In this document: positions 8,863 through 15,992 of the stretch, piece by piece
Position numbering within the stretch: the stretch's first letter is position 1
Layout: every line of letters begins with the position of its first letter
Assembly: GCF_008312885.1 (NCBI RefSeq)
Contig: NZ_VSSO01000003.1
Coordinates: 496,001 to 560,000 of the forward strand
Length of the DNA stretch: 64,000 nucleotides
Reading direction: 5' to 3'
From: Lolliginicoccus suaedae
GTDB lineage: Bacteria; Actinomycetota; Actinomycetes; Mycobacteriales; Mycobacteriaceae
Translations under genes and position numbers: made by a program
Notes under the pieces: generated by a model
Seen by the model: the letters and a program-made list of their open reading frames with translations, nothing else
What the model was told of the DNA's origin: nothing
Databases searched by the model: none

Positions 8863-9882
8863 TCAGCAGGTGGGGACGTCCCGGCCAGCTTCGAGATCCT
8901 CGAGGAAACCGACTGCATCGGCGAGCCGCTCCACCCGAACGAGCTCGAGCCCCTCCACAGCATGCGCGCTTGCCTCGCTGCAATTATCCGCGGGCACGAG
9001 GAACTCGCTCGCCCCGGCTTCCTTCGCCGCGATGAGCTTGTAGCGGATGCCACCGATCGGGCCGACGTTGCCCGCGGAATCGATGGTGCCGGTGCCGGCG
9101 ATGAAGCGACCACCATTGAGCTCGCCCGGCGAGAGCTTGTCGATCAGGGCCAGGCTGAGGATGAGGCCCGCAGACGGGCCACCCACGCCATCGACGTTGA
9201 AGGTCACGTCGAAGTCGACGAGGGGCTCGTCGGCCACCGAGATGCCCAGGATGCCTTTATCCTCCTCCGGGTGCGAGCCCAGCGGGATCGTCGCCTCGCC
9301 CGCGACGCCATCGCGTGTGAACCCGACAGTGACGGGCTCGCCCGGCGCGAACCCCGCGAGCTGGTCCGGGACGTCCACCGCCGACACCACAGGCTCCCCG
9401 TTGACGCTGGTGAGGATGTCGCCCTCCTTGAGCAGGCTCGACGAGGGACTGTCCTCGATGAATCCCGCGACCGTGACGACGAACGGATAGTCGAGGTAGC
9501 GCAGCGCGGCGACCTCCGCAGTGGATTCCGAGCGCTCGAACTCCAGCCTGTTGATCTCGCGCATCTCATCGTTGGTGCGCCCAGGTGGGATCACCTCGTC
9601 GATCGGCACGATCCCATCGCGGCCACTGAGCCAGAACCCGACCGCGTCGAACAAGGTGAGCCCGGTGCGCACCGCCACCGTGGTGAGGTTGAAGTTCCCG
9701 GCCGTCTCGTCGGACTCCACGCCCTCGAGCGCGATGATGGGCTTGTCATCGAGATCCCCGAGCGCGTTGATCGTGGGCCCGGGCCCCATCGCTGCATAGG
9801 GAACGGTTGCGTTGGCCCCGATGAGTCCGAAGACAACGATGGGCACCAGCGCTACGATGAGCGTCACGATCCGGCGGTTCAC
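8863..9882 (-). CDS. PDZ-domain Lon-like serine protease (Rv3194c-like)
   Basis: A 339-residue membrane-anchored protease. Residues about 5-25 form one N-terminal transmembrane segment. A PDZ domain spans about 130-215 (FIEDSPSSSLLKEGDILTSVNGEPV). The C-terminal part is the Lon proteolytic fold, with the catalytic serine in GGPSAGL (about residue 237) and the lysine in GGIRYKLIAAKEAG (about residue 282), the Ser-Lys dyad of Lon. No ATPase domain is present. The start is GTG 9882. It lies upstream of UPF0182 and divergent from the DUF2342 metalloprotease gene, an order conserved in mycobacteria. The substrate is unknown. Confidence 0.9.
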   Translation of the reverse strand: MNRRIVTLIVALVPIVVFGLIGANATVPYAAMGPGPTINALGDLDDKPIIALEGVESDETAGNFNLTTVAVRTGLTLFDAVGFWLSGRDGIVPIDEVIPPGRTNDEMREINRLEFERSESTAEVAALRYLDYPFVVTVAGFIEDSPSSSLLKEGDILTSVNGEPVVSAVDVPDQLAGFAPGEPVTVGFTRDGVAGEATIPLGSHPEEDKGILGISVADEPLVDFDVTFNVDGVGGPSAGLILSLALIDKLSPGELNGGRFIAGTGTIDSAGNVGPIGGIRYKLIAAKEAGASEFLVPADNCSEASAHAVEGLELVRVERLADAVGFLEDLEAGRDVPTC

Positions 9883-10100
9883 CCTGCCCAGGGTAGAGGG
9901 TCCGCGCGGTGTCGCGCTCCGGCGCCGCGATGCAGTGTGAACAACACCACTGCGGGCCGCGGGCTCGATCCGCCTCCACGCTGCGCCGCACGGCTGGCAC
10001 CGTGCCCTAGGGCGGCCGAGGCGCAGGTGTTCGCGCAGGGCGTCACGGTAATCCCGAGCGGGGGCGGCGGAGGCCCCGCGGTGCCTTGTACCGTGGAAAC

Positions 10101-11645
10101 ATGACCGACTCGCCCTTTGGCTTCTCCAACCCCGACGACGACCCCGAGCGCCGCGACAAGGACAAGAGCGGCTCGTCCGGGTCGGGCAGCTCCGGCCGCG
10201 GCCAGGGCGGCGACACGGGCGGGACAGGCGGCGGGCCCGCTGGTGATCCGTTCAGCCAGTTCGGCCTCGGCGGCGCTGGCGGTTTCGATCCCGCGTCGCT
10301 CGGCAAGATGCTCAGCCAGTTCGGCCAGATGCTCTCCGGGATGGGCAGCAGCATGGGCCAGGGCGGCGGCGAGCAAGGTAGCCCGGTGAACTATTCGCTC
10401 GCGCAGAACGTCGCGCGGCAGCACTTGGGCTCGTTCTCGCCGGTGAGCGAGTCGCAGCGGCAGGCGGTCACTGAAGCCGTCAAGCTCGCGGATGTCTGGC
10501 TCGACGGCGTCACCACGCTGCCATCGGGCGCCCAGCGCACCGCTGCCTGGACCCCCGTGGACTGGCTCGACAACACACTGCCCACCTGGCCCCAGCTATG
10601 CGACCCCGTGGCCGAGCAGATGTCGGGCATGTGGGTCGGCGCGATGCCGGAGGAGGCCAAGAACCTGATCGGCCCCATGATGGGCATCGTCCGGCAGATG
10701 GGCGGCGCGGCGTTCGGTTCACAGCTCGGCCAGGGGCTCGGCCACCTCGCGAAGTCCGTCCTGTCCTCCACCGATATCGGGATCCCGCTCGGCCCGGCCG
10801 GCACCGCGGCGCTGCTGCCCGAGGCCATCGCTGGCTTCAGCGAGGGGCTCGACGTGCCGCACCGCGAGGTCCTCGTGTTCCTCGCGGCCCGTGAAGCAGC
10901 CCACCAGCGCCTCTACAGCCATGTGCCGTGGCTGCGCAGCCGCATCCTCGCTGCCGTCGAGGAATACGCCCGCGGCATCACCATCGATATCAGCGCCATC
11001 GAGGAAGCAGCGCGCAACATCGACCCGTCCGCGCTGACCAATCCCGCCGAGATCGAGAACCTCCTCTCGCAGGGCGTGTTCGAGCCACAGACCACGCCCG
11101 AGCAGAAGGCCGCGCTCGACCGTCTCGAGACCATGCTCGCCCTCATCGAGGGATGGGTCGAGGCTGTCGTCACCAGCGCGCTGCATGACCGGATCCCGTC
11201 GACCTCGGCGCTCGCCGAGACACTGCGCCGGCGCCGCGCCTCGGGTGGTCCAGCGGAGCAGACGTTCGCGAACCTCGTTGGCCTCGAGCTGCGGCCACGC
11301 CGGATCCGGGAAGCAACCCAGCTATGGTCCCAGCTTGCCGCCTTCGGCAGCCTGGAGCAGCGCGACGGCGTGTGGGCGCACCCTGACCTGCTGCCTGACT
11401 CCAGCGATCTCAACGACCCTGCTGGATTCGTCGACCGCACCGTCGGCGGCGGCGACACCTCGGCGTTCGACGATCCAATCGCTGAGCTGCAGCGCACCGA
11501 GGAGCGGGAACGCTCCGAGCGCGAAGCTCAGGGCCGGAAAGAGCGGGGCCAGGAAGAGCAGGGCCGGGAAAGCGACAGCGACGAGAACCGTGGCGGCGAC
11601 GACAGTGGCAGCGACGAGAACGGCGGCGAGCAGCCCCGGGGCTGA
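10101..11645 (+). CDS. DUF2342 zincin-like metallopeptidase (Rv3195-like)
   Basis: A 514-residue protein of the actinobacterial DUF2342 family. The first ~85 residues are a Gly/Ser/Asp-rich low-complexity tail with no signal peptide. The conserved core runs from about 100 to 430 and includes WTPVDWLD, MWVGAMPEEAKNLIGPMMG, and the signature VFLAAREAAHQRLY, where Glu and His take the place of a zincin active site. The C-terminal ~60 residues are a highly charged Glu/Arg/Asp/Gly-rich tail. ATG 10101 is preferred over an earlier in-frame ATG at 10086 because the conserved MTDSPFGF start is there. It is divergent from the PDZ protease gene and ends at a bidirectional hairpin. Confidence 0.88.
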   Translation: MTDSPFGFSNPDDDPERRDKDKSGSSGSGSSGRGQGGDTGGTGGGPAGDPFSQFGLGGAGGFDPASLGKMLSQFGQMLSGMGSSMGQGGGEQGSPVNYSLAQNVARQHLGSFSPVSESQRQAVTEAVKLADVWLDGVTTLPSGAQRTAAWTPVDWLDNTLPTWPQLCDPVAEQMSGMWVGAMPEEAKNLIGPMMGIVRQMGGAAFGSQLGQGLGHLAKSVLSSTDIGIPLGPAGTAALLPEAIAGFSEGLDVPHREVLVFLAAREAAHQRLYSHVPWLRSRILAAVEEYARGITIDISAIEEAARNIDPSALTNPAEIENLLSQGVFEPQTTPEQKAALDRLETMLALIEGWVEAVVTSALHDRIPSTSALAETLRRRRASGGPAEQTFANLVGLELRPRRIREATQLWSQLAAFGSLEQRDGVWAHPDLLPDSSDLNDPAGFVDRTVGGGDTSAFDDPIAELQRTEERERSEREAQGRKERGQEEQGRESDSDENRGGDDSGSDENGGEQPRG

Positions 11646-11676
11646 ACCAGCCGAGCTGCCTCGCTTCTCGCCTCCC

Positions 11677-11704
11677 AGGGGCCTTTCCACGAGGAAAGGC
11701 CCCT
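11677..11704. terminator. Bidirectional hairpin terminator between convergent genes
   Basis: A 12-bp perfect inverted repeat (AGGGGCCTTTCC / complement, loop ACGA) lies 31 bases after the DUF2342 stop and 13 bases after the stop of the opposing metallopeptidase gene. Confidence 0.8.
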
Positions 11705-11717
11705 GCGTCGCGACCAC

Positions 11718-12434
11718 CTAGCCCACGGCGGTATCGCTCGCGGTCGACATGCTGCTCATGCGCGAGTATGCCTCGAGGAATCCGATCGCGCGCTCGGTGC
11801 GCGGGTAGCGATCCACCAGCTCCCAGAACTCGGGCGGATGGCCACCTGGGACCACGAGGTGAGCGAGCTCGTGCACGAGGACGTAGTCGAGCACATAGTC
11901 CGGAACGGCCCGCAGCAGCGAGCTGACCCGGATCGTGGCATCGTCAGGCGTGCATGACGCCCAGCGGGTACGCATCGCCGGTACCCACACCACGCTCCGG
12001 GGCACGGCCGTCCCGCCGAGCCACCGCTGCGATAGTCGCACTGCACGATCGTGGAGCTCGCTGTCGTCGCCGTGATTGCCGAGCGCCCGCCGCTGATCGG
12101 CTTTCTCCAGCTTGGAGATCATCCGATCAACGAGCTCGGACTCCACCGCCGTCGATAGCCCGCTCGGCACGAGGACGATGATCCGATCGCCCTCGCGCCG
12201 CGCGCTCACTGTCTTGCGCCTGCGCGTGCTACGCCGCACCTCCACCGCTGGAGGCGCAGGCGTGGCGTCCTGCAATGCTGGAGGTCTCCCGTGGTCATCG
12301 CGAGCTTCCTGGGTGTCGAGGCTGGTCACCGCTGCTAGCGTCAGCTCGGGCGAGGAATGCTGCTCGCGGACTGCCTTCGACGTGGAGGGCCGTGCGCCTG
12401 CGGCCGTGCGATCATGCTGCGCGCCGTCACTCAT
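11718..12434 (-). CDS. M48/YgjP (DUF45)-like zinc metallopeptidase
   Basis: A 238-residue predicted cytosolic metallopeptidase of the YgjP/WrpA-like group. The first ~75 residues are polar and low in complexity, then RRKTVSARREGDRIIVLVP begins the conserved domain. The zinc site is VHELAHLVV (HExxH, about residue 194) with a third ligand in GGHPPEFWELVDRYP. The motif RTRWASCTPDDATIRVSS is typical of the family. No signal peptide is present. The start ATG 12434 is divergent from a cyclodehydratase-like gene, with two DnaA boxes in between. It is convergent with the DUF2342 gene, so two metalloprotease-like genes share one terminator hairpin. Confidence 0.88.
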   Translation of the reverse strand: MSDGAQHDRTAAGARPSTSKAVREQHSSPELTLAAVTSLDTQEARDDHGRPPALQDATPAPPAVEVRRSTRRRKTVSARREGDRIIVLVPSGLSTAVESELVDRMISKLEKADQRRALGNHGDDSELHDRAVRLSQRWLGGTAVPRSVVWVPAMRTRWASCTPDDATIRVSSLLRAVPDYVLDYVLVHELAHLVVPGGHPPEFWELVDRYPRTERAIGFLEAYSRMSSMSTASDTAVG

Positions 12435-12505
12435 GACACACAGGATATAGATCTGCGCGCTCCCGGCACAGGCACGCCCCGCGCGTGGTTCCGTCTCAGA
12501 GAATT

Positions 12506-12544
12506 TGTGGACAACTCACGGCATTGCCACAAGGCTGTGGATAA
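12506..12544. promoter_or_regulatory. Pair of DnaA boxes in a divergent intergenic region
   Basis: TGTGGACAA (12506-12514) and TGTGGATAA (12536-12544) are in the same orientation with starts 30 bases apart. The second is an exact complement of the consensus TTATCCACA; the first matches the actinobacterial variant TTGTCCACA. They lie 72-110 bases upstream of the metallopeptidase start codon. No AT-rich unwinding region or dnaA/dnaN genes accompany them, so they suggest DnaA-dependent regulation rather than an origin. Confidence 0.6.
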
Positions 12545-12666
12545 CCCTGCTTTCGCAGGTATCGGGCATGCAATCCTTGCTGACCATGACAGCGATCCGC
12601 CCCTCCCCTGCCGGGCCTGAAAGCCACACGGATGCCACTGGCAGCATCGGGGCCCCGGTCCCTGGC

Positions 12667-13542
12667 ATGAACCAGTTCCCGGTCATCGACGCAGCGCGGC
12701 CCGTCCTTGTGCGACCCGGTCCGATGGTGCAGGTGGGCTGGAACCCGGACACCGCTGCATCGATCGTCATCCCCTCGGACGTGCCCCCCGAGGTGGTCGC
12801 GCGGCTGCTCCGCCTCGCCGATGGCAGCCGCCCGCTGAGCCAGCTGCTCGCCCGCGCCCGGAAAGCAGGAGTGCCCCAGGAACTTCTCCTCACCGCCCTC
12901 GAGGCACTAGCGGATCTCGGCATCGCTGTCTCCCGTTCGCAGCGGAACAGCCACCAGCCCCCGATCAGCATGAGTGTGGTCGGGCATGGGCCACTATCCG
13001 ACGCCCTGGGCACGGCACTGCCACGGCTCGGCATTCGCGTGCGCCGCTATCCCGAGCCCGATCGGGCGCAGCACCTGATCGAAGAGGATGCCACCGCACT
13101 CGTGATACTGGCCGACCAGCCATTGTTCCCGCCCCGCCTCACCGACATGCTCGCCATCGCCGGGCTGCCGCACCTTCTCGTGCGCACACGCGACCAGCAA
13201 GGAATGATCGGCCCGCTCGTGCTGCCGGGCAACACGAGCTGCTCGCGGTGCGCGGACCTCTTCCGCACCGACAAGGACCCGGCCTGGCCCTATGTCGCCG
13301 CACAGCTCGCTAGCACCACCGCGGCGGCAGGCCCAGCCACCCTCCACACCACCATCGGGTACGCGCTCGCGCAGATCGACGCCGTGGCGCACGCCTGTCG
13401 CGAGGCCACAGATGCGCGAGCGATGCGCTGGCCCAATCTGGATGTGCTCGGCAGCACCGTGGAGATCGACCCGCGCGATGGCTCGACGACGCTGCGGCAA
13501 TGGCCGCGCCACCCGCTCTGCCGGTGCTGGGATGCCACATGA
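12667..13542 (+). CDS. Orphan cyclodehydratase-like (ThiF/E1-type) protein, Rv3196-like
   Basis: A 291-residue protein resembling the E1-like partner of azole-forming cyclodehydratases. The family start PVLVRPGPMVQVGW is at about residue 10, a winged-helix-like segment follows, then SVVGHGPLSDALG in place of a dinucleotide loop. Zinc-type cysteines appear as CSRCADL (about 198) and CRC near the end. The segment CADLFRTDKDPAWP is typical of these proteins. No YcaO, dehydrogenase or precursor peptide is adjacent, so a role in peptide modification is not supported; the gene is a conserved solitary member. The start is uncertain: ATG 12667 places the family motif at the N-terminus, with in-frame ATGs at 12586 and 12568 as alternatives. 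Confidence 0.75.
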   Translation: MNQFPVIDAARPVLVRPGPMVQVGWNPDTAASIVIPSDVPPEVVARLLRLADGSRPLSQLLARARKAGVPQELLLTALEALADLGIAVSRSQRNSHQPPISMSVVGHGPLSDALGTALPRLGIRVRRYPEPDRAQHLIEEDATALVILADQPLFPPRLTDMLAIAGLPHLLVRTRDQQGMIGPLVLPGNTSCSRCADLFRTDKDPAWPYVAAQLASTTAAAGPATLHTTIGYALAQIDAVAHACREATDARAMRWPNLDVLGSTVEIDPRDGSTTLRQWPRHPLCRCWDAT

Positions 13543-13591
13543 TGCCGTGGCGCTCATGGGCAGGCGCGGATGTTTCCTGGATGATGGGTGT

Positions 13592-14908
13592 GTGTCTGAG
13601 ATTCCTCGTAGTGGTGCTGCGCGCTCGGCCCGCCTGGCCAGTCTCCCGCTTGGCTACGCCGGGCGGGCTGCCGCTGGCTGGGGGCGCCGGTTGACGGGCC
13701 AGGACGGCGCCCAGGTATCGGCGGAGATGTCGGCGAAGGCAGCGGAGCAGTTGTTCGCCGTCCTCGGCGAGCTCAAGGGCGGGGCGATGAAGATCGGCCA
13801 GGCGCTGAGCGTGTTCGAGGCCGCGGTGCCCGAGGAGCTAGCAGGGCCATACCGGGATGCGTTGACGCGATTGCAGCGTGATGCTCCTCCGCTCTCCTCT
13901 CGGCAGGTGCATCGCGTCCTCGATGAGCAGCTCGGGAGGCGCTGGCCGGAGCGGTTCACGGATTTCCAGGACTTGCCCGCGGCCTCGGCGAGCATTGGGC
14001 AGGTGCATCGCGCGACGTGGCATGACGGCCGCGAGGTGGCGGTGAAGGTGCAGTATCCGGGGGCTGATGAGGCATTGCGCTCGGACTTGCGGCAGATCCG
14101 GCGGCTCGCGCCGTTGATGAAGCCCTTCGCTCCTGGTGTTGATGTGCGCGCGCTCGTCGATGAGCTGACCGACCGTACCGTCGAGGAGCTCGATTACCGG
14201 CTCGAGGCCGACAATCAGCGCGCGTTCGCCGAGTCCTATGCAAGCAGCGCGGGAGTGCGGGTGCCACGTGTGGTGGCGAGCTCGCCGAAGGTGATGGTCT
14301 CGGAGTGGATGGAGGGCGTGCCACTGTCCCGGGTGATCGCGCGGGGCAGCGAGGTGGAGCGGGCGCACGCGGCGGGCTTGCTCGCGGACTTCGTGCTGTC
14401 CTCCCCCGGAGTGGCGGGAATGCTGCATGTGGATGCGCATCCGGGGAACTTCATGATTCGCCCGGATGGACGCCTGGGCGTATTGGATTTCGGCGCGGTG
14501 ATCCGCACTCCGGGTGGCTTCCCGCCCGAGCTGGTTCGCTTGATCAAGCTGGGCCTGGCCAGTGACTTCCGCGGCTTGATCGATGCGCTGGTCGATGCCG
14601 GGTACCTGCGGGCCGATCGCGGCCCGGATCCGGCGGATCTAGCGGGCTTCCTCGATCCCATGCTGAACATGCTGCGCGACGAGATGTTCGATTTCACCCG
14701 TGACTGGATGCGCGGCATGTCCGGCCTGTACGCGGACTGGCGCAGTACTGAATTTCGTACTGCGCGGGCATTCGCGATGCCCGCGCAGTACATGATGATC
14801 CACCGGGTGCTGGTGAGCACCGTGGCGATCCTGTGCCAGCTCGAGGCCTCCGTGCCGATGGGCGCGATCATGCGGCACCGGGTTCCGGAGCTCGCAGGCT
14901 CGGCGTAG
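13592..14908 (+). CDS. ABC1/AarF (UbiB)-family atypical kinase (Rv3197-like)
   Basis: A 438-residue UbiB-family protein. The N-terminal KxGQ motif is KIGQALSVFEAA (about 65-76), the Ala-rich nucleotide loop is AASASIGQVH, the lysine is in VAVKVQYPG, and the catalytic/metal segment is VDAHPGNFMI with LGVLDFGAV. Known members bind ATP and influence isoprenoid-quinone metabolism; their actual substrate is uncertain, and mycobacterial homologues have been linked to macrolide tolerance by position beside whiB7. The start is GTG 13592, where the product begins SEIPRSGAARSARLASLP-, the family start; a longer open frame upstream overlaps the preceding gene. The stop is 8 bases from the convergent whiB7 stop. 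Confidence 0.88.
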   Translation: MSEIPRSGAARSARLASLPLGYAGRAAAGWGRRLTGQDGAQVSAEMSAKAAEQLFAVLGELKGGAMKIGQALSVFEAAVPEELAGPYRDALTRLQRDAPPLSSRQVHRVLDEQLGRRWPERFTDFQDLPAASASIGQVHRATWHDGREVAVKVQYPGADEALRSDLRQIRRLAPLMKPFAPGVDVRALVDELTDRTVEELDYRLEADNQRAFAESYASSAGVRVPRVVASSPKVMVSEWMEGVPLSRVIARGSEVERAHAAGLLADFVLSSPGVAGMLHVDAHPGNFMIRPDGRLGVLDFGAVIRTPGGFPPELVRLIKLGLASDFRGLIDALVDAGYLRADRGPDPADLAGFLDPMLNMLRDEMFDFTRDWMRGMSGLYADWRSTEFRTARAFAMPAQYMMIHRVLVSTVAILCQLEASVPMGAIMRHRVPELAGSA

Positions 14909-14916
14909 GCAAGTCC

Positions 14917-15219
14917 TCAGGCAGCCTTCCGGGGTCGGCCGCGCGGCCGTTTCCGGGCGATGATGGCACCTTGGTCGAGGATCTCACCGCCCCACACGCC
15001 CCACGGTTCCTCCCTGTCGAGGGCGGCTTGCAGGCAATGCTGCTTGATGGGGCAACTGGTGCACAGTGCTTTAGCCCGCTCGAGGTCGGCCGGGTCGGCC
15101 GCGAACCAGAGGTCGGGGTCGGCGGTGTGGCAAGGAAGCGCCCGCGCGGGGCGAGCCATGGTGAGCAGCTTGCCTAGCTGGTGCAGATCAGTGGAATGGT
15201 CGTCAACAAGAGTATGCAT
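14917..15219 (-). CDS. whiB7: WhiB7 transcriptional regulator
   Basis: A 100-residue iron-sulfur Wbl protein that activates intrinsic antibiotic-resistance genes with SigA in mycobacteria and streptomycetes. The four cluster cysteines are in CHTADPDLWF, LCTSCPIKQHC. The WhiB signature GVWGG is present, and the diagnostic C-terminal AT-hook KRPRGRPRK separates WhiB7 from other Wbl proteins. The start chosen is ATG 15219, preceded by AAGGAC; ATG further upstream is less likely. It sits on a leader of about 500 bases containing an upstream ORF, and behind an AT-tract promoter (see those entries), consistent with autoregulation and ribosome-sensing control. The convergent neighbour is the ABC1 kinase gene. 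Confidence 0.95.
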   Translation of the reverse strand: MHTLVDDHSTDLHQLGKLLTMARPARALPCHTADPDLWFAADPADLERAKALCTSCPIKQHCLQAALDREEPWGVWGGEILDQGAIIARKRPRGRPRKAA

Positions 15220-15393
15220 GGGGATGTCCTTGGTATTCGAGGCAGTGAAAGGGCCAGTGAATGCCAAGGTCGCATCAGGAACCGGTGGGGCGGATGCCTC
15301 CGGGGAGCGTCGCGCTGAGCTGCGCTGACGAGCATGCTCGGGAGGCTTCGAGCGCCCCCCGCACCGCTAGGGTGACCTCTAGTGCTGGTCTGG

Positions 15394-15594
15394 CTAGCGT
15401 TGGTGCAGGAAGAACGGCTCTGTGGACCTTGGGAAACCGGTGCGCACACGGGCGGCGTCGATCGTGCCGCGCCGAACGTGCTGGGCTCCTACGGGTACCT
15501 CGGTACGGGGCGGGAGGGCAGCGACGATAGCGCGAGCTGCAACACCGGCGGTGGCGTTGGCGCCATTGACCGCGTGCATGCTGGCACTGTTCAT
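15394..15594 (-). CDS. Candidate upstream ORF in the whiB7 leader
   Basis: A 66-codon ORF inside the whiB7 5' leader, starting at ATG 15594 with an excellent Shine-Dalgarno (AGAAGGAGAC, 7-8 bases before) and ending 174 bases before the whiB7 start. The product is Ala/Arg/Val-rich with no recognisable domain and no signal peptide. whiB7/wblC genes of other actinobacteria are controlled by translation of a leader ORF whose slowing by ribosome-targeting drugs prevents early termination; position, strand and ribosome site fit that role. Between it and whiB7 are possible stem-loops, including a 12-bp palindrome at 15329-15340 and an imperfect one around 15365-15392. The coding status is inferred, not proven. 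Confidence 0.55.
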   Translation of the reverse strand: MNSASMHAVNGANATAGVAARAIVAALPPRTEVPVGAQHVRRGTIDAARVRTGFPRSTEPFFLHQR

Positions 15595-15726
15595 GTCGTT
15601 GTCTCCTTCTCGCTCTCCGTGCCTTGCCGTTGTCCTGCCTGGGGCTTCGAGGCCCAGTGCGGGTTTCCCAAGGACGGGATGGGGTTTCCACGCTGCGAAC
15701 GCGTGTGCGCCGCGGTGGTGTCTTCA

Positions 15727-15766
15727 ACATTACGATGGCGCCGCGGACGGCACAACCCATTTTTGA
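15727..15766 (-). promoter_or_regulatory. Predicted WhiB7-type promoter of whiB7
   Basis: On the minus strand, an A/T tract (15759-15766) sits 3 bases upstream of a TTGTGC -35 (15750-15755), followed after 17 bases by a TAATGT -10 (15727-15732). An AT-rich stretch immediately before the -35 is the hallmark of promoters bound by the WhiB7 AT-hook. The start site would be near 15720, giving a ~500-base leader. Confidence 0.6.
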
Positions 15767-15836
15767 CCTGCAATAACGCGACTAGCACAGGACTGCCGCT
15801 GGACCTCGCGCGGCGGTCGGCCCGGTGATGCGCGGC

Positions 15837-15908
15837 GGCAGAAGCACCGGAAACTGGCAAACGCGATAGAAATCGAGCCAGGGTTCCGGCAGCTTCTATC
15901 GCATTTGG
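15837..15908 (-). repeat. Dispersed palindromic element, copy 2
   Basis: Arms at 15894-15906 and 15859-15871 pair with one mismatch. Read on the minus strand, the conserved tail (GTTTCCGGTGCTTCTGCC) ends at 15837. It lies 85 bases after the uvrD2 stop in the same sense, and between uvrD2 and the whiB7 promoter. Confidence 0.85.
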
Positions 15909-15992
15909 CGGACCTCCAGCCGTAGCGGCACCGACGGCACCAGCTCCCGCACCAGCGGCACCGATCCGCCGCGGCACCAGGTCCCGCCCCGG

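Noticed and set aside
12480-12560. Possible replication origin because of DnaA boxes
   Set aside because: Only two boxes, no AT-rich unwinding region and no dnaA, dnaN or gyrase genes nearby.
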